Assembly (NCBI RefSeq): GCF_036898095.1
Contig: NC_090729.1
Coordinates: 72,195,024-72,259,023 of the forward strand
Direction of reading: 5' to 3'
From: Palaemon carinicauda
Taxonomy: Eukaryota; Arthropoda; Malacostraca; Decapoda; Palaemonidae
Length of the DNA stretch: 64,000 nucleotides
Below the pieces are notes generated by a model that saw nothing but the letters and a program-made list of their open reading frames with translations, was not told the DNA's origin and made no database searches. The translations under genes and the position numbers were made by a program. This document shows, piece after piece, positions 10,470 through 19,899 of this stretch. How positions within the stretch are numbered: position 1 is the stretch's first letter; each line of letters begins with the position of its first letter.

Positions 10470-11010
10470 CCATCAGCATGACATGGCCTAAGCCCAAAAA
10501 ACGGATTTTGAGCGAAGTGAAAAATCTATTTTTGGGTGAAAGAGCCATGTCGTCCTGATGGACCCACCCTCCTTTAGTAGAAGGATATGAATCCCTCCCT
10601 TTGGTACTGTATCTGCAACACCTACGAAGCTACAAAGAATGGCTCAGGTGGCGCCTCGCGGTGGCGATTGGGCGAACTATTGACAGTACATTAGGAGAAT
10701 CGAGTGTTTACCTTTTTAACGACTCCTATTTTCTTGCCATGTTTCCCTCTCGAAGTGAAAATCGCTGTTTGGGGTGTAAATAGCTGTGAGATGTGTCAAG
10801 ATACGTCCTTAAACGCGATATCCCTTTGTGAATTTTTAAGGGATACTCGCTCCAGGAGTTAGAATTCTGGATACCTTCGGTAAATTCTGTGGGATATATC
10901 ACTGTAGTCACATATAACCTAGGAAGCTACTTATGAAAGAACTTCCATCAGGACGACATGGCTCTTTCACCCAAAAATAGATTTTTTACTTCGCTTAAAA
11001 TCCGTTATGT
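10470..11010 (+). mobile_element. DIRS 3' end without a body (first copy)
   Basis: An internal-complementary-type segment at 10480-10565 (AAAAACGGATTTTGAGCGAAG, then AAATCTATTTTTGGGTGAAAGAGCCATGTCGTCCTGATGG) returns as its inverse at 10948-11008 (CCATCAGGACGACATGGCTCTTTCACCCAAAAATAG...). The arrangement equals the stretch from internal region to right terminus in complete elements B, E and F. No coding region precedes it. It is a different family from the copy at 11235, although the AAATCTATTT core is shared. Confidence 0.65.
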
Positions 11011-11234
11011 GCATCCTTACCTCAAATTACATTGTTTGCTTGGAATTTGTATTTTTACTTGGTTGTATTGGCTTTTTCATTTTGAGAGTTTTCCCAGTTT
11101 ATCTGTTTGTTTTGTATATCTTATATTTTATATTTGTAAATATTTTTGTACTATTAAACTCTCTTTTTGCATTATATGTTTTTAGTTTCAGTCCCTTGTG
11201 TTTAACCCTTCCCAAGCTTGTACCATTTCTCTGT

Positions 11235-11676
11235 TATGATTTCACGGAGCGACACAGGTCGAGCCGAGAAAAGGGATTTTGACGAAGGAAAAATCTATTT
11301 CTGGGCGAGGAATCTGTGTCGCCAGTGAACCCACCCTTTCCCTTTTTTCCCTCACTCTGGTTGGTCCAAGCTTTGGGTGCTGGGAGGAATGAGGATGGGG
11401 GGTGGGCAGATGTAGGGGTAGAGAGGGGGTATGTTGATGAAGGAGAGGTCTAATTGGTGAGGGATCTATGGTTGTGGTTCAATCACGCCCCAGTTTTCTA
11501 TACTGACACTCAAAGAGTGAGAGAGCTAGGTTTATTACTGGCATTCCATGCATCTCATTTTCTCTGGTATATTCAGCAATAATTATGCCTTAGAAATGGT
11601 GCTAGAGGAGCATTTCACAGGGCGACACAGGTTCCTCGCCCAGAAATAGATTTTTCCTTCGTCAAAATCCCTTATA
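11235..11676 (+). mobile_element. DIRS 3' end without a body (second copy, E-related)
   Basis: 11250-11330 (GAAAAGGGATTTTGACGAAGG, AAATCTATTTCTGGGCGAGG) is inverted at 11615-11676. The spacer contains TTCAATCACGCCCCAGTTTTC and a GTGAGAGAGCTAGGTTTA-type run homologous to both terminal repeats of element E (50085-50165 and 57865-57945). It is thus the region from internal complementary segment to right terminus of an E-type DIRS on the plus strand. It abuts a family-1 terminal sequence at 11677. Confidence 0.75.
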
Positions 11677-11707
11677 TAAGTACCAAGTAAGTATGTTCAA
11701 AAATTTA
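11677..11707 (+). repeat. Fragment of a family-1 right terminus, split by element B
   Basis: TATAAGTACCAAGTAAGTAT followed by gttcaaaaatttat matches the right terminus of A at 5380-5415. The continuation (tataatgaaaataacatttt) lies at 18185-18206, directly after element B. Together they reconstitute the target into which B inserted. Confidence 0.85.
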
Positions 11708-11915
11708 TTTGTTCCAACACGAATACTTACCTCGAACTACTTTCTTTAGGAGTTACTGGTAATCTCCTCTCTACCGACCAGAGTTTTGCGTAGGTTACCC
11801 CCCACCCCGCTTTCTAAGGAGGATTACCCCCGCCATTAAGGAATGTGCCCCGAGGGTAGGCTCAAGGTAGGTCGCTGTCCGGCTGGGTCAGACTCACCAT
11901 TAAGTTCTCTGGTCG
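11708..11915 (+). repeat. Left terminal repeat of DIRS B
   Basis: It begins TTTGTTCCAACACGAATACTTACCTCG. From 11735 to about 11915 it is the inverse of 17957-18150 (shared CTCCTCTCTACCGACCAGAG, AGGTCGCTGTCCGGCTGGGT). The outermost roughly 25-40 bases differ between the two ends, as expected when each end is copied separately from the internal complementary region. Confidence 0.92.
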
Positions 11916-12111
11916 CGCGGTGTAAACACCTCGCTCTCGTTCTCTATCGATCCTTTGTGTGCGTTCTAGTGCCCCACGTGTTCCCAGCGTGGTAACTTGC
12001 GTTTTCCAGTGTACTTTTCCCGGGTGTTCCTGTGCGTTCACCTTCCACCCGTGTGCTTACCCAGTGTTTTCATTGATTCCCTTCGTGCTTGTGTCGTGCG
12101 TTGTGTGCATT

Positions 12112-13385
12112 ATGGAGCAAATCCGCCGTTGTCCTGGGCCTAGAGCCGGGAAATCGTGTGGAGCGTTTCTCTCCAAGCCGGAAGTGGATCCTCACTCCCT
12201 TTGTTCCTCCTGTAGGGGAAAAGTTTGCTCGTCAGCAGATACGTGCCCCGAGTGTGTAGACTGGAGCGATATCCAGTGGGTACGTTACGGTGCCAAAAAG
12301 AGGAAATCGGCGAAACGTTCCCCCAGGAAAACTAGTGTTTCTTCGCCGCTACCATCACCCAGTGAGCGGTCCGATGGGGCCTCGGTTTCACCGTCCCCTA
12401 CACGGGGACGAGGTAAGTCTAGTGTTGTGAATGAACAAGGCGTCCTTTCCCAGGAGCCCAGTGTATGTGCAGTGCTAATTGCGGGCCCCTCTAGGGCTAG
12501 TGAAGGACCCATTAGTGCGTCCGGAGAGTCGGCCCTTGTGCTCGGGGGGCACGCTTCCTCCGATGACCCCTTGTGGGGTAGTAACGCGGTCTCGGTATCT
12601 CCGCCGCCCTCGTGGGCCTGTGCTTCTGGATCGTCGCTAGGGGAGACAACCAGAGGAAAGTTCGACCTTCGGGTAACGATGCCTTCGGTTGGAGGCTCCC
12701 GAAGACGCCGGGTAGGTCACCCCTAAGGATGGATGTGACCCTGGATCCCTGGCTCCCTGGCATGGAACGTTTTGAGTCATTCCCGACCCTTCCCACGGAA
12801 GTCCCCGATGACTTCCTCCAGCCCTCGACCTCTGGCGTTCAACGCCCGAAGAAGTCCCCCGCAGTCCCCGCTACCAGCCGACACGCGGTGAACACAGTGT
12901 CGTCGGGTTCATCGGACGTCTATTCCTCGTCAGAGGAAGAGGTCAGGGTAAAACACCGCCGTCGGAGGGAGCAGTCCAGGAGCGAACGTTCCCGTTCGAG
13001 GTCGCGTTCCCGGTATAGCAGGAAGCGCTCCCGCTCCCCAGGCCGTAAGTATAGGAGAAGTAGATCTCCCGGTGGCGCCTGGATCTACGTTTCTCGGGAC
13101 TCAAAGGTGCTTTGTTCCCCAGACCGCCGGTCCAGTGAGCGATCGCCAAGGCTGCCGTCCTCTAAGCACAGCCTTGACCCTCGCGACCTAGCCCGCAGGA
13201 AAGACCTCTCTAGAAGGCATAAGTCCTCGAAGCCTCCGGTTCACCCCGCCCAGCGGGGGAAACGCGCTTCTTGTCAGGCGGCCTGGCCAAACCAGCCCAA
13301 CTGGTGCGGCCTTCGGGTTGGAAGGAACGGTTCCCGCTGTCGGGTCAGCCCACGGGAACCGCGTCCTCGGCACCCAGAGCCCTAG
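12112..13385 (+). pseudogene. DIRS B gag N-terminal part, frameshifted
   Basis: The ATG at 12112 starts MEQIRRCPGPRAGKSCGAF, then the Cys-rich VDPHSLCSSCRGKVCSSADTCPECVDW, a probable zinc-binding head shared with element C. The first frame ends at 12726. The continuation GWRLPKTPGRSPLRMDV lies in another frame; comparison with G (EDPLAWGVPRTPVRSPLDMEEG) places a frameshift between about 12640 and 12700. The second frame holds an SR/RS-dipeptide domain (RSRSRSRYSRKRSRSPGRKYRRSRSPG, 12970-13080) typical of RNA-binding proteins, and ends at 13385. A second change of frame leads into the 13271 reading frame. Gag would bind and package the element RNA. Confidence 0.7.
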
Positions 13386-16012
13386 GGCGTACGAGAGTTC
13401 CCGCTGAACCAGCGATGCCTGCATTATCCCGGGCCCCTGGTGCGGACATACCCGCAGATGACGTCCAGTACCTCGGCAGGACGGCGCCCCTGGCCCCAAG
13501 AGCTAGGCGTCCAGTCGGCGTGCCCGGTAACCCAGCTCCCCGGCCCCAAGCCGAGACCTCGGCTGACGGATGGGAGGGTTCCCCGACGGAGGACTCCGCC
13601 TATAGGAGAGTGGTTAGCCTTATCAGAAGGCACCACAAAATAGCAGAACCTGCGGCTATGGATGAAGATTCCTGGAGGTCAAGCCTTCTGAAGATCATGC
13701 AGACTCCCTCCCAACCTAAGACGTCCCTTGCACTCCCTCTAGCCCGAAATCTAGTCCTAGGGCAGGAGTATGTCGACAAGGTAGTGGCCAGCAATGCCGA
13801 GGCCCCCAAAACCCAGAGTGCCTCGAAATTGCTCCAGGGCCTCAGAACCCAAGGCAAAGTCTATATGCCAGCGGGACGATGCCCAGGCCCCTGTAAGGTG
13901 GAGTCAGCCGTAGATATCCTTAGTCAAGGCGTCTCAGACGATAGAGCCTCTTTGGCCCCAGTCTGTTTCTCGCCAGCAGAAGCCTCCATGATGGAGGAAA
14001 TGTCGCGGGACTTAGTAAACGTCTCCTCTTGGCTGGACTGGTGGGCTTCCACTTTGGTGGGTGTACAAGCCTCCTTCGACCCCGAGGACCCTGACCAGCA
14101 AGGCCTACTGAGGGACCTCATTACCTCCGGGGGTAAAACCCTTAAGTTTCTGACATATCAATCTCTCACACTAACAGCTAACTGGGTTCTCCGTAAGCGA
14201 GACACTGTTCTAGCGAAGGTGTCTCGGAAGGTACCAGACAGGGAGGCCCGAGCCATTCGCAGCCTACCCCTGTGGGGAGAGTCTTTGTTTCATCTGAAGG
14301 AACTAGAAGCCATAATGGAGAAGGTCTCGAAAAAGAAGGAGGCTAACGTCCCCAGACCGACGACTTCTAGGAGACCGCCCTACAAGAGGTCCGTCTCGGA
14401 TAGCGCCGCGACGCCCCAAGCCTCTACCAGCACTACGAGGAGAGAGACCCCCTCTTCCTCCTGGTCCGCAACGCCTCAGCCCCCCCCCGCAGGGGAGCTC
14501 CAGCGCCCTCAAGCTCCTTCAGGTCGGGTTACTCCGCCTCTAGAAGAAGGTAGAGTGGGAGGCCCCCTATCCCCGCCCAAGCCTCGGGTTGGGGGATGCC
14601 TCAGACGTCATTGGCAAGCATGGAAGGCTCAAGGAGCAGAGCCTTGGACAGTGTCCGTACTAAAGGAGGGCTACAGACTTCCGTTCCTAACGGAACCACC
14701 CCCTCTTATTCCGGCCAACCGGACAGAATGGCTAGCTCCCAAAGACCCGCTAAAGAGGACCGCCCTTCAAGAGGAGGTATCCTCCATGTTAGAGAAGGGC
14801 GCCATGGAAGAAGTTCTTCTCCCAGGGCCAGGTTTCTACAGTCGCCTGTTCCTGGTGGAGAAAGCGACCGGGGGTTGGAGACCGGTTATAGATCTGTCAG
14901 CTCTCAACAAGTTCGTCAAGAAGACGGACTTCAAAATGGACACTCCGAAGTCAGTCCTGCTGTCCTTGAGGGAGAAAGATTATATGATGACCATCGACCT
15001 CAAGGACGCATACTTCCAAATTCCGGTCCACCCCTCGAGTCGGAAGTTCCTCCGGGTGAAATGGGGTTCCCAGATCCTGCAATTCAGGACCCTTTGCTTC
15101 GGTCTGTCAACAGCGCCCCAGGTGTTCACGAGAGTCTTCACGACTGTCTCAGTGTGGGCTCACGAACGAGGCATCCGCCTTATCAGATACCTGGACGACT
15201 GGTTGCTTCTTTCCGCCTCAAAGGTCCTCTTGGAGGAACAAGGGAGAAGTCTCCTCCAGTTTTGCAGATATCTGGTGATCGTAATCAACCCGAAGAAATC
15301 AAATCTATCCCCGTCCACCAGAATGAACTACTTGGGGATGACATTAGACACCATTCGGGGAAAAGTTTTCCCTTCGGAGGACAGGATAAGAAACCTCAGG
15401 CACATCATTCAGCCGTTCCTGTCAGAACACCCCAGGAGAGCGAAAGACTGGCAGAGGCTGATAGGTCACCTGGTCTCTTTGGAGAAACTAGTTCCCCAAG
15501 GGAGTGTAAGGCTCAGATCCATCCAATGGAATCTCAAGAACCTCTGGTGCCAGACGGACTCACAACAGGTGCTAATTCCAGTCCTTCCAAACACGAGACC
15601 CTCCCTGGAATGGTGGCATTGCCAGTCGAACTCACTCAAGGGGATTCCCTTCGGGACTGGCCCTCCCGAGTTACTACTGTTCACAGACGCCTCCAACCAG
15701 GGATAGGGAGCCCATCTCCTCGACGAAATGGCACGAGGTACCTGGTTGGAAGGGGAGAGGCAACTCCACATCAATGTCCTGGAGTTGAAAGCAGTCCAGA
15801 AGGCGTGCCTACACTTCGCAAGTCTGCTAAAGGGAAACACCATGGCGCTGATGTGCGACAACGCCACGGTAGTAGCATACATAAAGAAACAGGGAGGCTT
15901 GAAATCGAGGGAGTTGTGCGATCTCACCATAGAGTTTCTAGATTGGGCAGAAGAAAATCAAGTAGTGATGTTAACGTTCTGGCCGACGGCCTCAGCAGAA
16001 TGGGCCAGATAG
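13271..16012 (+). pseudogene. DIRS B Gag C-terminus, reverse transcriptase and RNase H, one nonsense codon
   Basis: One frame is open from 13271 to 15706 (811 codons); a TAG then interrupts it inside RNase H, and the frame resumes to 16012. Residues 1-430 are the Gag C-terminal region (DSAYRRVVSLIRR, DLVNVSSWLDWWASTLVG), shared with G. RT motifs follow: WRPVIDLSALNKFVKK, catalytic D576 in TIDLKDAYFQIPVHPS, LCFGLSTAPQVFTR, and YLDD at residues 640-643. RNase H starts LLLFTDAS at the end of the open part; after the TAG come INVLELKAVQ and LMCDNATVVAYIKKQGG. Near 15972 about two dozen bases appear deleted relative to related elements, shifting the conserved VLADGLSR into another frame. The copy is inactive but was once complete. 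Confidence 0.88.
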
Positions 16013-16099
16013 TAGGGACAGAATGGTCCCTTCTCCCGGAAGTAGCCAAGCTCATCATTCAACGCTGGGGTTCCCCGGTGATGGACCTCTTTCCTCTTT

Positions 16100-16459
16100 G
16101 CAACAAAACTCAACGCCCAACTCCCAGTCTATTGCTCCCCTGTACCAGACCCGAAAGCAGCCCTAGAAGACGCCTTTCAGCACAAGTGGGACAATCTGGA
16201 TGTGTACGCTTTTCCCCCTTTCACGTTGATAAGACAAGTGCTCAACAGAGTAAGGACTGCCCGAAACCTAAAGATGAGTTTGGTAGTGCCCTGGTGGCCG
16301 GAGAGAGAGTGGTTCGCGGACCTAAAAGACCTATCGAGTCAACCGCCGTGGCCTCTGCCCGCCAGGTCAGACCTTCTGCACCAGCCTCACTTTCTCAGGC
16401 TCCACGACAACCCACTCTCGCTACGTCTTCATGCCTGGAGACTATCGAGCGGCTTCTGA
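16100..16459 (+). pseudogene. Continuation of the DIRS B RT-RNase H frame, overlapping the recombinase
   Basis: This frame decodes to the linker following RNase H in all DIRS here: VYCSPVPDPKAALEDAF, LDVYAFPPFTLIRQVLNRVRTARNLKMSLVVPWWPEREWFADL, ending RLHAWRLSSGF. Matching segments exist in A, D, E and G. It overlaps, in another frame, the N-terminal part of the recombinase ORF, and the same overlap occurs in G (60239-60427 versus 60081-61046). Overlapping RT-RNase H and recombinase frames are characteristic of DIRS. Confidence 0.75.
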
Positions 16460-17481
16460 AGAAGGAAGGATATTCTTCCTCCACGGCTAAGAGAATGTCT
16501 CTATACCTGAGAAAGTCGTCAGCCGCGGTATACCAGGGAAAATGGGCCTCCTTCACGAAATGGTGCTCTGAGAGGCACATTAGACCTCTTACGGCCTCAG
16601 TCCCAGACATAGCAGATTTTCTGGTGTTTCTTAGGGACAAGGTAGGAATGTCAATTCCAGCCATAAAAGGAGTTCGAGCCGCCTTAGGCCAAGTCTTCCT
16701 CCTGAAGGGCATCAACCTGGGGGCCTCGAGACACATAGCGATGCTTGTCAAGAGTTTCGAGCAGTCTTGCCCCCCACAGGCGAGTAGGGTGCCCCAGTGG
16801 GACTTAGCCAAGGTCCTGAAGATGCTGTGTCGTCCACCCTTTGAACCCTTGAAGGATATCGTAGACAGAGATCTCACCCTCAAGGCCGTCTTCTTGCTGG
16901 CCTTGGCGTCCGCTAAGAGAGTGGGAGAGATCCATGGTCTATCATACAACGTTTCTCATTCAAAGGGGTGGAAAGAAGTATCCTTCAAGTTCGTGCCTTC
17001 TTTTGTGGCCAAGACTCAGAACCCAGCAGTCTGGGACCCGAAGTTTGAGGGTTTCTCAATTCCTGCCATCCCTAAGACAGGCAATGCAGAAGACTTAAAA
17101 TTATGCCCGGTGCGAACAATTAGGAAATACCTGGAAAGAACGGCGCATCTCCGACCAGGCATCAGGAGCCTCTTCGTTTCCACAGGTATTAATAAGAAAC
17201 AAATGTCCAAAAACACCATTTCCTTCTGGTTGAGACAAGTTATCGCCAGAACCTACAAGGAAGATGGCGTAGCAGTGCCAGGCACTCCCCGGCCTCATGA
17301 CATCAGGGGCCTGAGCACCTCCTTAGCCTTTGAGAAAAACATGGCAGTGGGGCAGATCCTGCGAGCAGGTACTTGGTCGAACCAGTCAACCTTTACTGCC
17401 CATTACCTCAAGGACTACTCGAGAAAATCCTTAGACGGGTTCTCCATTGGAACAGTCATCTCCGCCCTCCAAGCGGTGTAA
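16201..17481 (+). CDS. Tyrosine recombinase of DIRS B
   Basis: This enzyme would integrate the circular DNA form of the element by strand exchange through a covalent tyrosine intermediate. The frame is open from 14596 to 17481, so the start is uncertain; homology begins at about 16430. Visible parts are an N-terminal DNA-binding (SAM-like) region (YQGKWASFTKWCSERHI, IADFLVFLRDKV, AIKGVRAALGQVF), then the catalytic domain with the first arginine in SAKRVGEIHGL (R at 16918-16920), H-x-x-R in PHDIRGLSTSLAF (17296-17307), GTWSNQSTFTAHYLKD, and the tyrosine at 17404-17406. All four catalytic residues are present and no stop interrupts them. Gag and RT of the same copy are broken, so any activity would be in trans. 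Confidence 0.85.
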   Translation, partial: CVRFSPFHVDKTSAQQSKDCPKPKDEFGSALVAGERVVRGPKRPIESTAVASARQVRPSAPASLSQAPRQPTLATSSCLETIERLLKKEGYSSSTAKRMSLYLRKSSAAVYQGKWASFTKWCSERHIRPLTASVPDIADFLVFLRDKVGMSIPAIKGVRAALGQVFLLKGINLGASRHIAMLVKSFEQSCPPQASRVPQWDLAKVLKMLCRPPFEPLKDIVDRDLTLKAVFLLALASAKRVGEIHGLSYNVSHSKGWKEVSFKFVPSFVAKTQNPAVWDPKFEGFSIPAIPKTGNAEDLKLCPVRTIRKYLERTAHLRPGIRSLFVSTGINKKQMSKNTISFWLRQVIARTYKEDGVAVPGTPRPHDIRGLSTSLAFEKNMAVGQILRAGTWSNQSTFTAHYLKDYSRKSLDGFSIGTVISALQAV

Positions 17482-17795
17482 TGGTAAAAACCCCAGGCGC
17501 GATCAAGACTAGCTACCGGTAGGCACAAGTGCGGTTTCCTACCTCCTACCCAGTTGCTTACTTGCCTCTCTGGGGAATACCGACTGTTACCATAGGATAA
17601 CACATTCTTCACGACTACGCTCCTGGAAGGAACGTCTAAAGAAGTTTTTCAAAGGGTGAGTACTTAGACACTAACGTGAATTTTGTGTAGTTACCCTCGC
17701 ATCCGCTTTCTAGTAGGTCCCGTTATCCCTAGGCCTCTTGGCCTCCACGTCCTGGGTCAGGGGGTCAGAATAGCACTCCCGCCTCCTAAAGTGTA

Positions 17796-17900
17796 AGTCT
17801 CCTAAAGAAAGTAGTTCGAGGTAAGTATTCGTGTTGGAACAAATCAAAAATTTTATGTAATTTTTATTTTTCCTAACATACCGAGAACTACTTTCGGGTA
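17796..17900 (+). repeat. Internal complementary region of DIRS B
   Basis: The first half (CTCCTAAAGAAAGTAGTTCGAGGTAAGTATTCGTGTTGGAACAAA) is the complement of the left terminus at 11708-11755. The second half (AAATC... to CCTAACATACCGAGAACTACTTTC) is the complement of the right terminus at 18135-18184. The two halves meet at AAA, mirroring TTT at both ends. This composite is the diagnostic DIRS template for joining the ends into a circle. Confidence 0.92.
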
Positions 17901-17956
17901 ATGGCCCTCCCTTCCTTCCCCGAGTGCCTCTCTTCCCTTGCTACCATTGTGCTAAT

Positions 17957-18184
17957 TCAATAGAACTTAATGATGAGTCTGACCCAGCCGGACAGCGACC
18001 TACCTTGAGCCTACCCTCGGGGCACATTCCTTAATGGCGGGGGTAGGCCTCCTTAGAAAGCGGGGTGGGGGGTAACCTACACAAAACTCTGGTCGGTAGA
18101 GAGGAGATTACCAGTAACTCCTAAAGAAAGTAGTTCTCGGTAAGTATGTTAGGAAAAATAAAAATTACTTAAAATTTTTTATTT
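17957..18184 (+). repeat. Right terminal repeat of DIRS B
   Basis: Inverse of 11708-11915 except for the outermost bases. It carries TCGGTAAGTATGTTAGGAAA near the end, a motif also found at or near the ends of F and G. Confidence 0.9.
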
Positions 18185-18206
18185 TATAATGAAAATAACA
18201 TTTTCA

Positions 18207-18330
18207 TCATCATCATCTGATTAGGCTGAAGGAACATAGAGAGTAGAGGTCCCCTTTTTGTTTTGTTTCATTGTTGGTGTCGGCTACCCCCCAAAATTGG
18301 GGGAAGTGCCTTGGTATATGGATGGATGGA
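18207..18330 (+). mobile_element. LINE 3' tail fragment ending in GGAT repeats
   Basis: The run GTCGGCTACCCCCCAAAATT, then gggggaagtgccttggtata and (GGAT)n, is nearly repeated at 27735-27785. A short tandem tail after a conserved 3' sequence is typical of non-LTR elements. No coding part is attached. Confidence 0.6.
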
Positions 18331-18387
18331 TGGATCATCTTTTACGCCTATTGAAGCAAAGGGTCTCGGTTAGATTTCGTCAGTGTT

Positions 18388-19120
18388 ACATTCAACTATT
18401 GTACACGAAGTAGATTATGCAAACTCTGCTTAGAAGGTTTATCAAACAGTAGCAAAACATTAACAGCAAATGAAAATGATAGCTAGCAAACATAGAATAT
18501 AACTATATTCAATATTTACCATAAATATTTACAGTATTATACAAGATCCGCTGAATACTCACAGCACACCAAAACTAATTAGTAGTTTACATAGGTCTAG
18601 AGTTACCTTCACAGACTAGGTCTAAAGTTGGCTTCACGAACTTCTATGCAGCGAGGGACAGATAACATTACTTAGTTTCAAATATTAAAAGTTTATATGT
18701 AGGAACACAGCTTCTTTAGGATATTTTATTGTTTTGTGTAGTCACTAATTTTCAGTCACAGAGGGTGTAGCGGAAAAAATGTCTTCAAACAACAGCGATT
18801 TAATAGTCTAGTTTCCCTCCCTTCGCTTGTCACCTGTCCTTTATGTATGAGGGACCAACGATCCCTGATGGACGAGAAGGGCCCAGGACTAGCATTACGC
18901 AACATGACAGAACTCCATGGACTTTCTCTTGAATCATCTTACTGGTACTGAAGGAGTATCTAGAACTCTTGTCCCAGAACACAATGATATTTCAGTCATA
19001 AATTGCATTAGTATACTGTATATGAAAAATTGTTTTATTTTTACATTAACATACAAGAAAAAATAAGCCCTTTTCACACATTTTGTATTAGAATATAATT
19101 AAATTTAATGTACATATAAC
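18388..19120. other. Insertion of unknown type inside the RTE-like fragment
   Basis: This AT-rich stretch separates two parts that read as one LINE 3' region. It has no ORF of interest. The ends (TGTTACATTCAACTATTGTA and, inverted, TGTTATATGTACATTAAA) show weak similarity that may or may not be terminal repeats. I do not recognise it. Confidence 0.35.
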
Positions 19121-19485
19121 AGCCAGTCATCTCTATCTTGAGCTTCTAAATTAATACTTCTCCATTCATCATCTCATACTTTACGCTTTATAGTCCTCAG
19201 CCGTGTAGGCGTGGGTCTTCCAACCAGTTGAAAGTTTGGTGAACTAATCTCTCTTGGTGGGTGTAAAGAGCATGCCCAAACCATCTCCATCTATCACTCA
19301 CCATGATCTGATAAACATATGGCACTTAAGTAATCTCTCTTATAGTTTTGTTTCTAATCCTGTCCTACCATTTAATTCGCAATATTCTTCTGAGGGCTTT
19401 GTTCTCAAATCTACAAAATCGGTTGAATATTGTTTCATTGTGCTGCTACGACTCATGTCCTTACAGTAACACCTATCTCACTTAA

Positions 19486-19488
<3 letters not shown>

Positions 19489-19557
<69 letters not shown>
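19489..19557. repeat. (AT)n microsatellite
   Basis: 69 bases of AT dinucleotides within the minus-strand LINE fragment. Confidence 0.97.
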
Positions 19558-19561
<4 letters not shown>

Positions 19562-19767
19562 CTGATTTTTATATGTATTTTCAGGCAATTTGATTTAAAA
19601 TTTGCCTACTCTAGCCATTGTCAGATTTGCTTTTTTCAATCTTTCATTGAACTCAAATTCTAAAGACCCTGTATTAGAGATCATAATTCCTGAATATTTG
19701 AAAGATCCCACTTCATTAATCCTTTCTCCTTCCAATGATATTTCATCTTCCATTGCAGAACAATTCT

Positions 19768-19815
19768 TCTTCACCCAAGGGGTTAACTACTGCATTGTAA
19801 TTGTATCATGCAAGT
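19768..19815 (+). mobile_element. Fragment of the LINE 5' leader
   Basis: CTTCACCCAAGGGGTTAACT followed by actgcattgtaattgt is nearly identical to 32851-32888 in the leader of the full LINE. Only about 45 bases remain, so this is a relic joined to the RTE-like fragment. Confidence 0.6.
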
Positions 19816-19899
19816 GTGTAGCAGCTCCTGGTGACCAGTATAGGAAAATTGAAGAAAAGAAAGTTTCAAATTTTGCAACAGGAAGGGAGGAATCATACA

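Larger units (their letters stand above)
11708..18184 (+). mobile_element. DIRS-like retrotransposon B, structurally complete
   Basis: 6.5-kb element with inverted terminal repeats (11708-11915 and 17957-18184), gag, gag-RT-RNase H, overlapping tyrosine recombinase, and an internal complementary region (17796-17900). Both ends carry the trinucleotide TTT also found, as AAA, at the internal junction. There is no target duplication beyond TTT: the flanks join to a known family-1 end sequence. Coding defects are few: frameshifts in gag, one TAG in RNase H, and a deletion near 15972. It is the best preserved DIRS recombinase source in the window. Confidence 0.92.
18333..19768 (-). pseudogene. RTE-like LINE, 3' part of the RT ORF, with an insertion
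   Basis: On the minus strand 19600-19760 decodes to MEDEISLEGERINEVGSFKY, then SGIMISNTGSLEFEFNERLKKANLTMARVG, and 19120-19430 to FENKALRRILRIKW, DRIRNKTIREIT, then RWRWFGHALYTHQERLV: the segment after the palm and the C-terminal region common in RTE-like and related LINE proteins. Stops interrupt it. An (AT)n tract lies at 19489-19557. About 730 bases (18388-19120) appear inserted between 3'-UTR-like sequence (18333-18387) and the coding remnant. Confidence 0.6.

Noticed and set aside
14596..16200. N-terminal half of the 961-codon frame in B as recombinase protein
   Set aside because: It lies antiphase over RT-RNase H and shows no domain. It is most likely an open shadow of the RT frame; the recombinase proper starts near 16200-16430.
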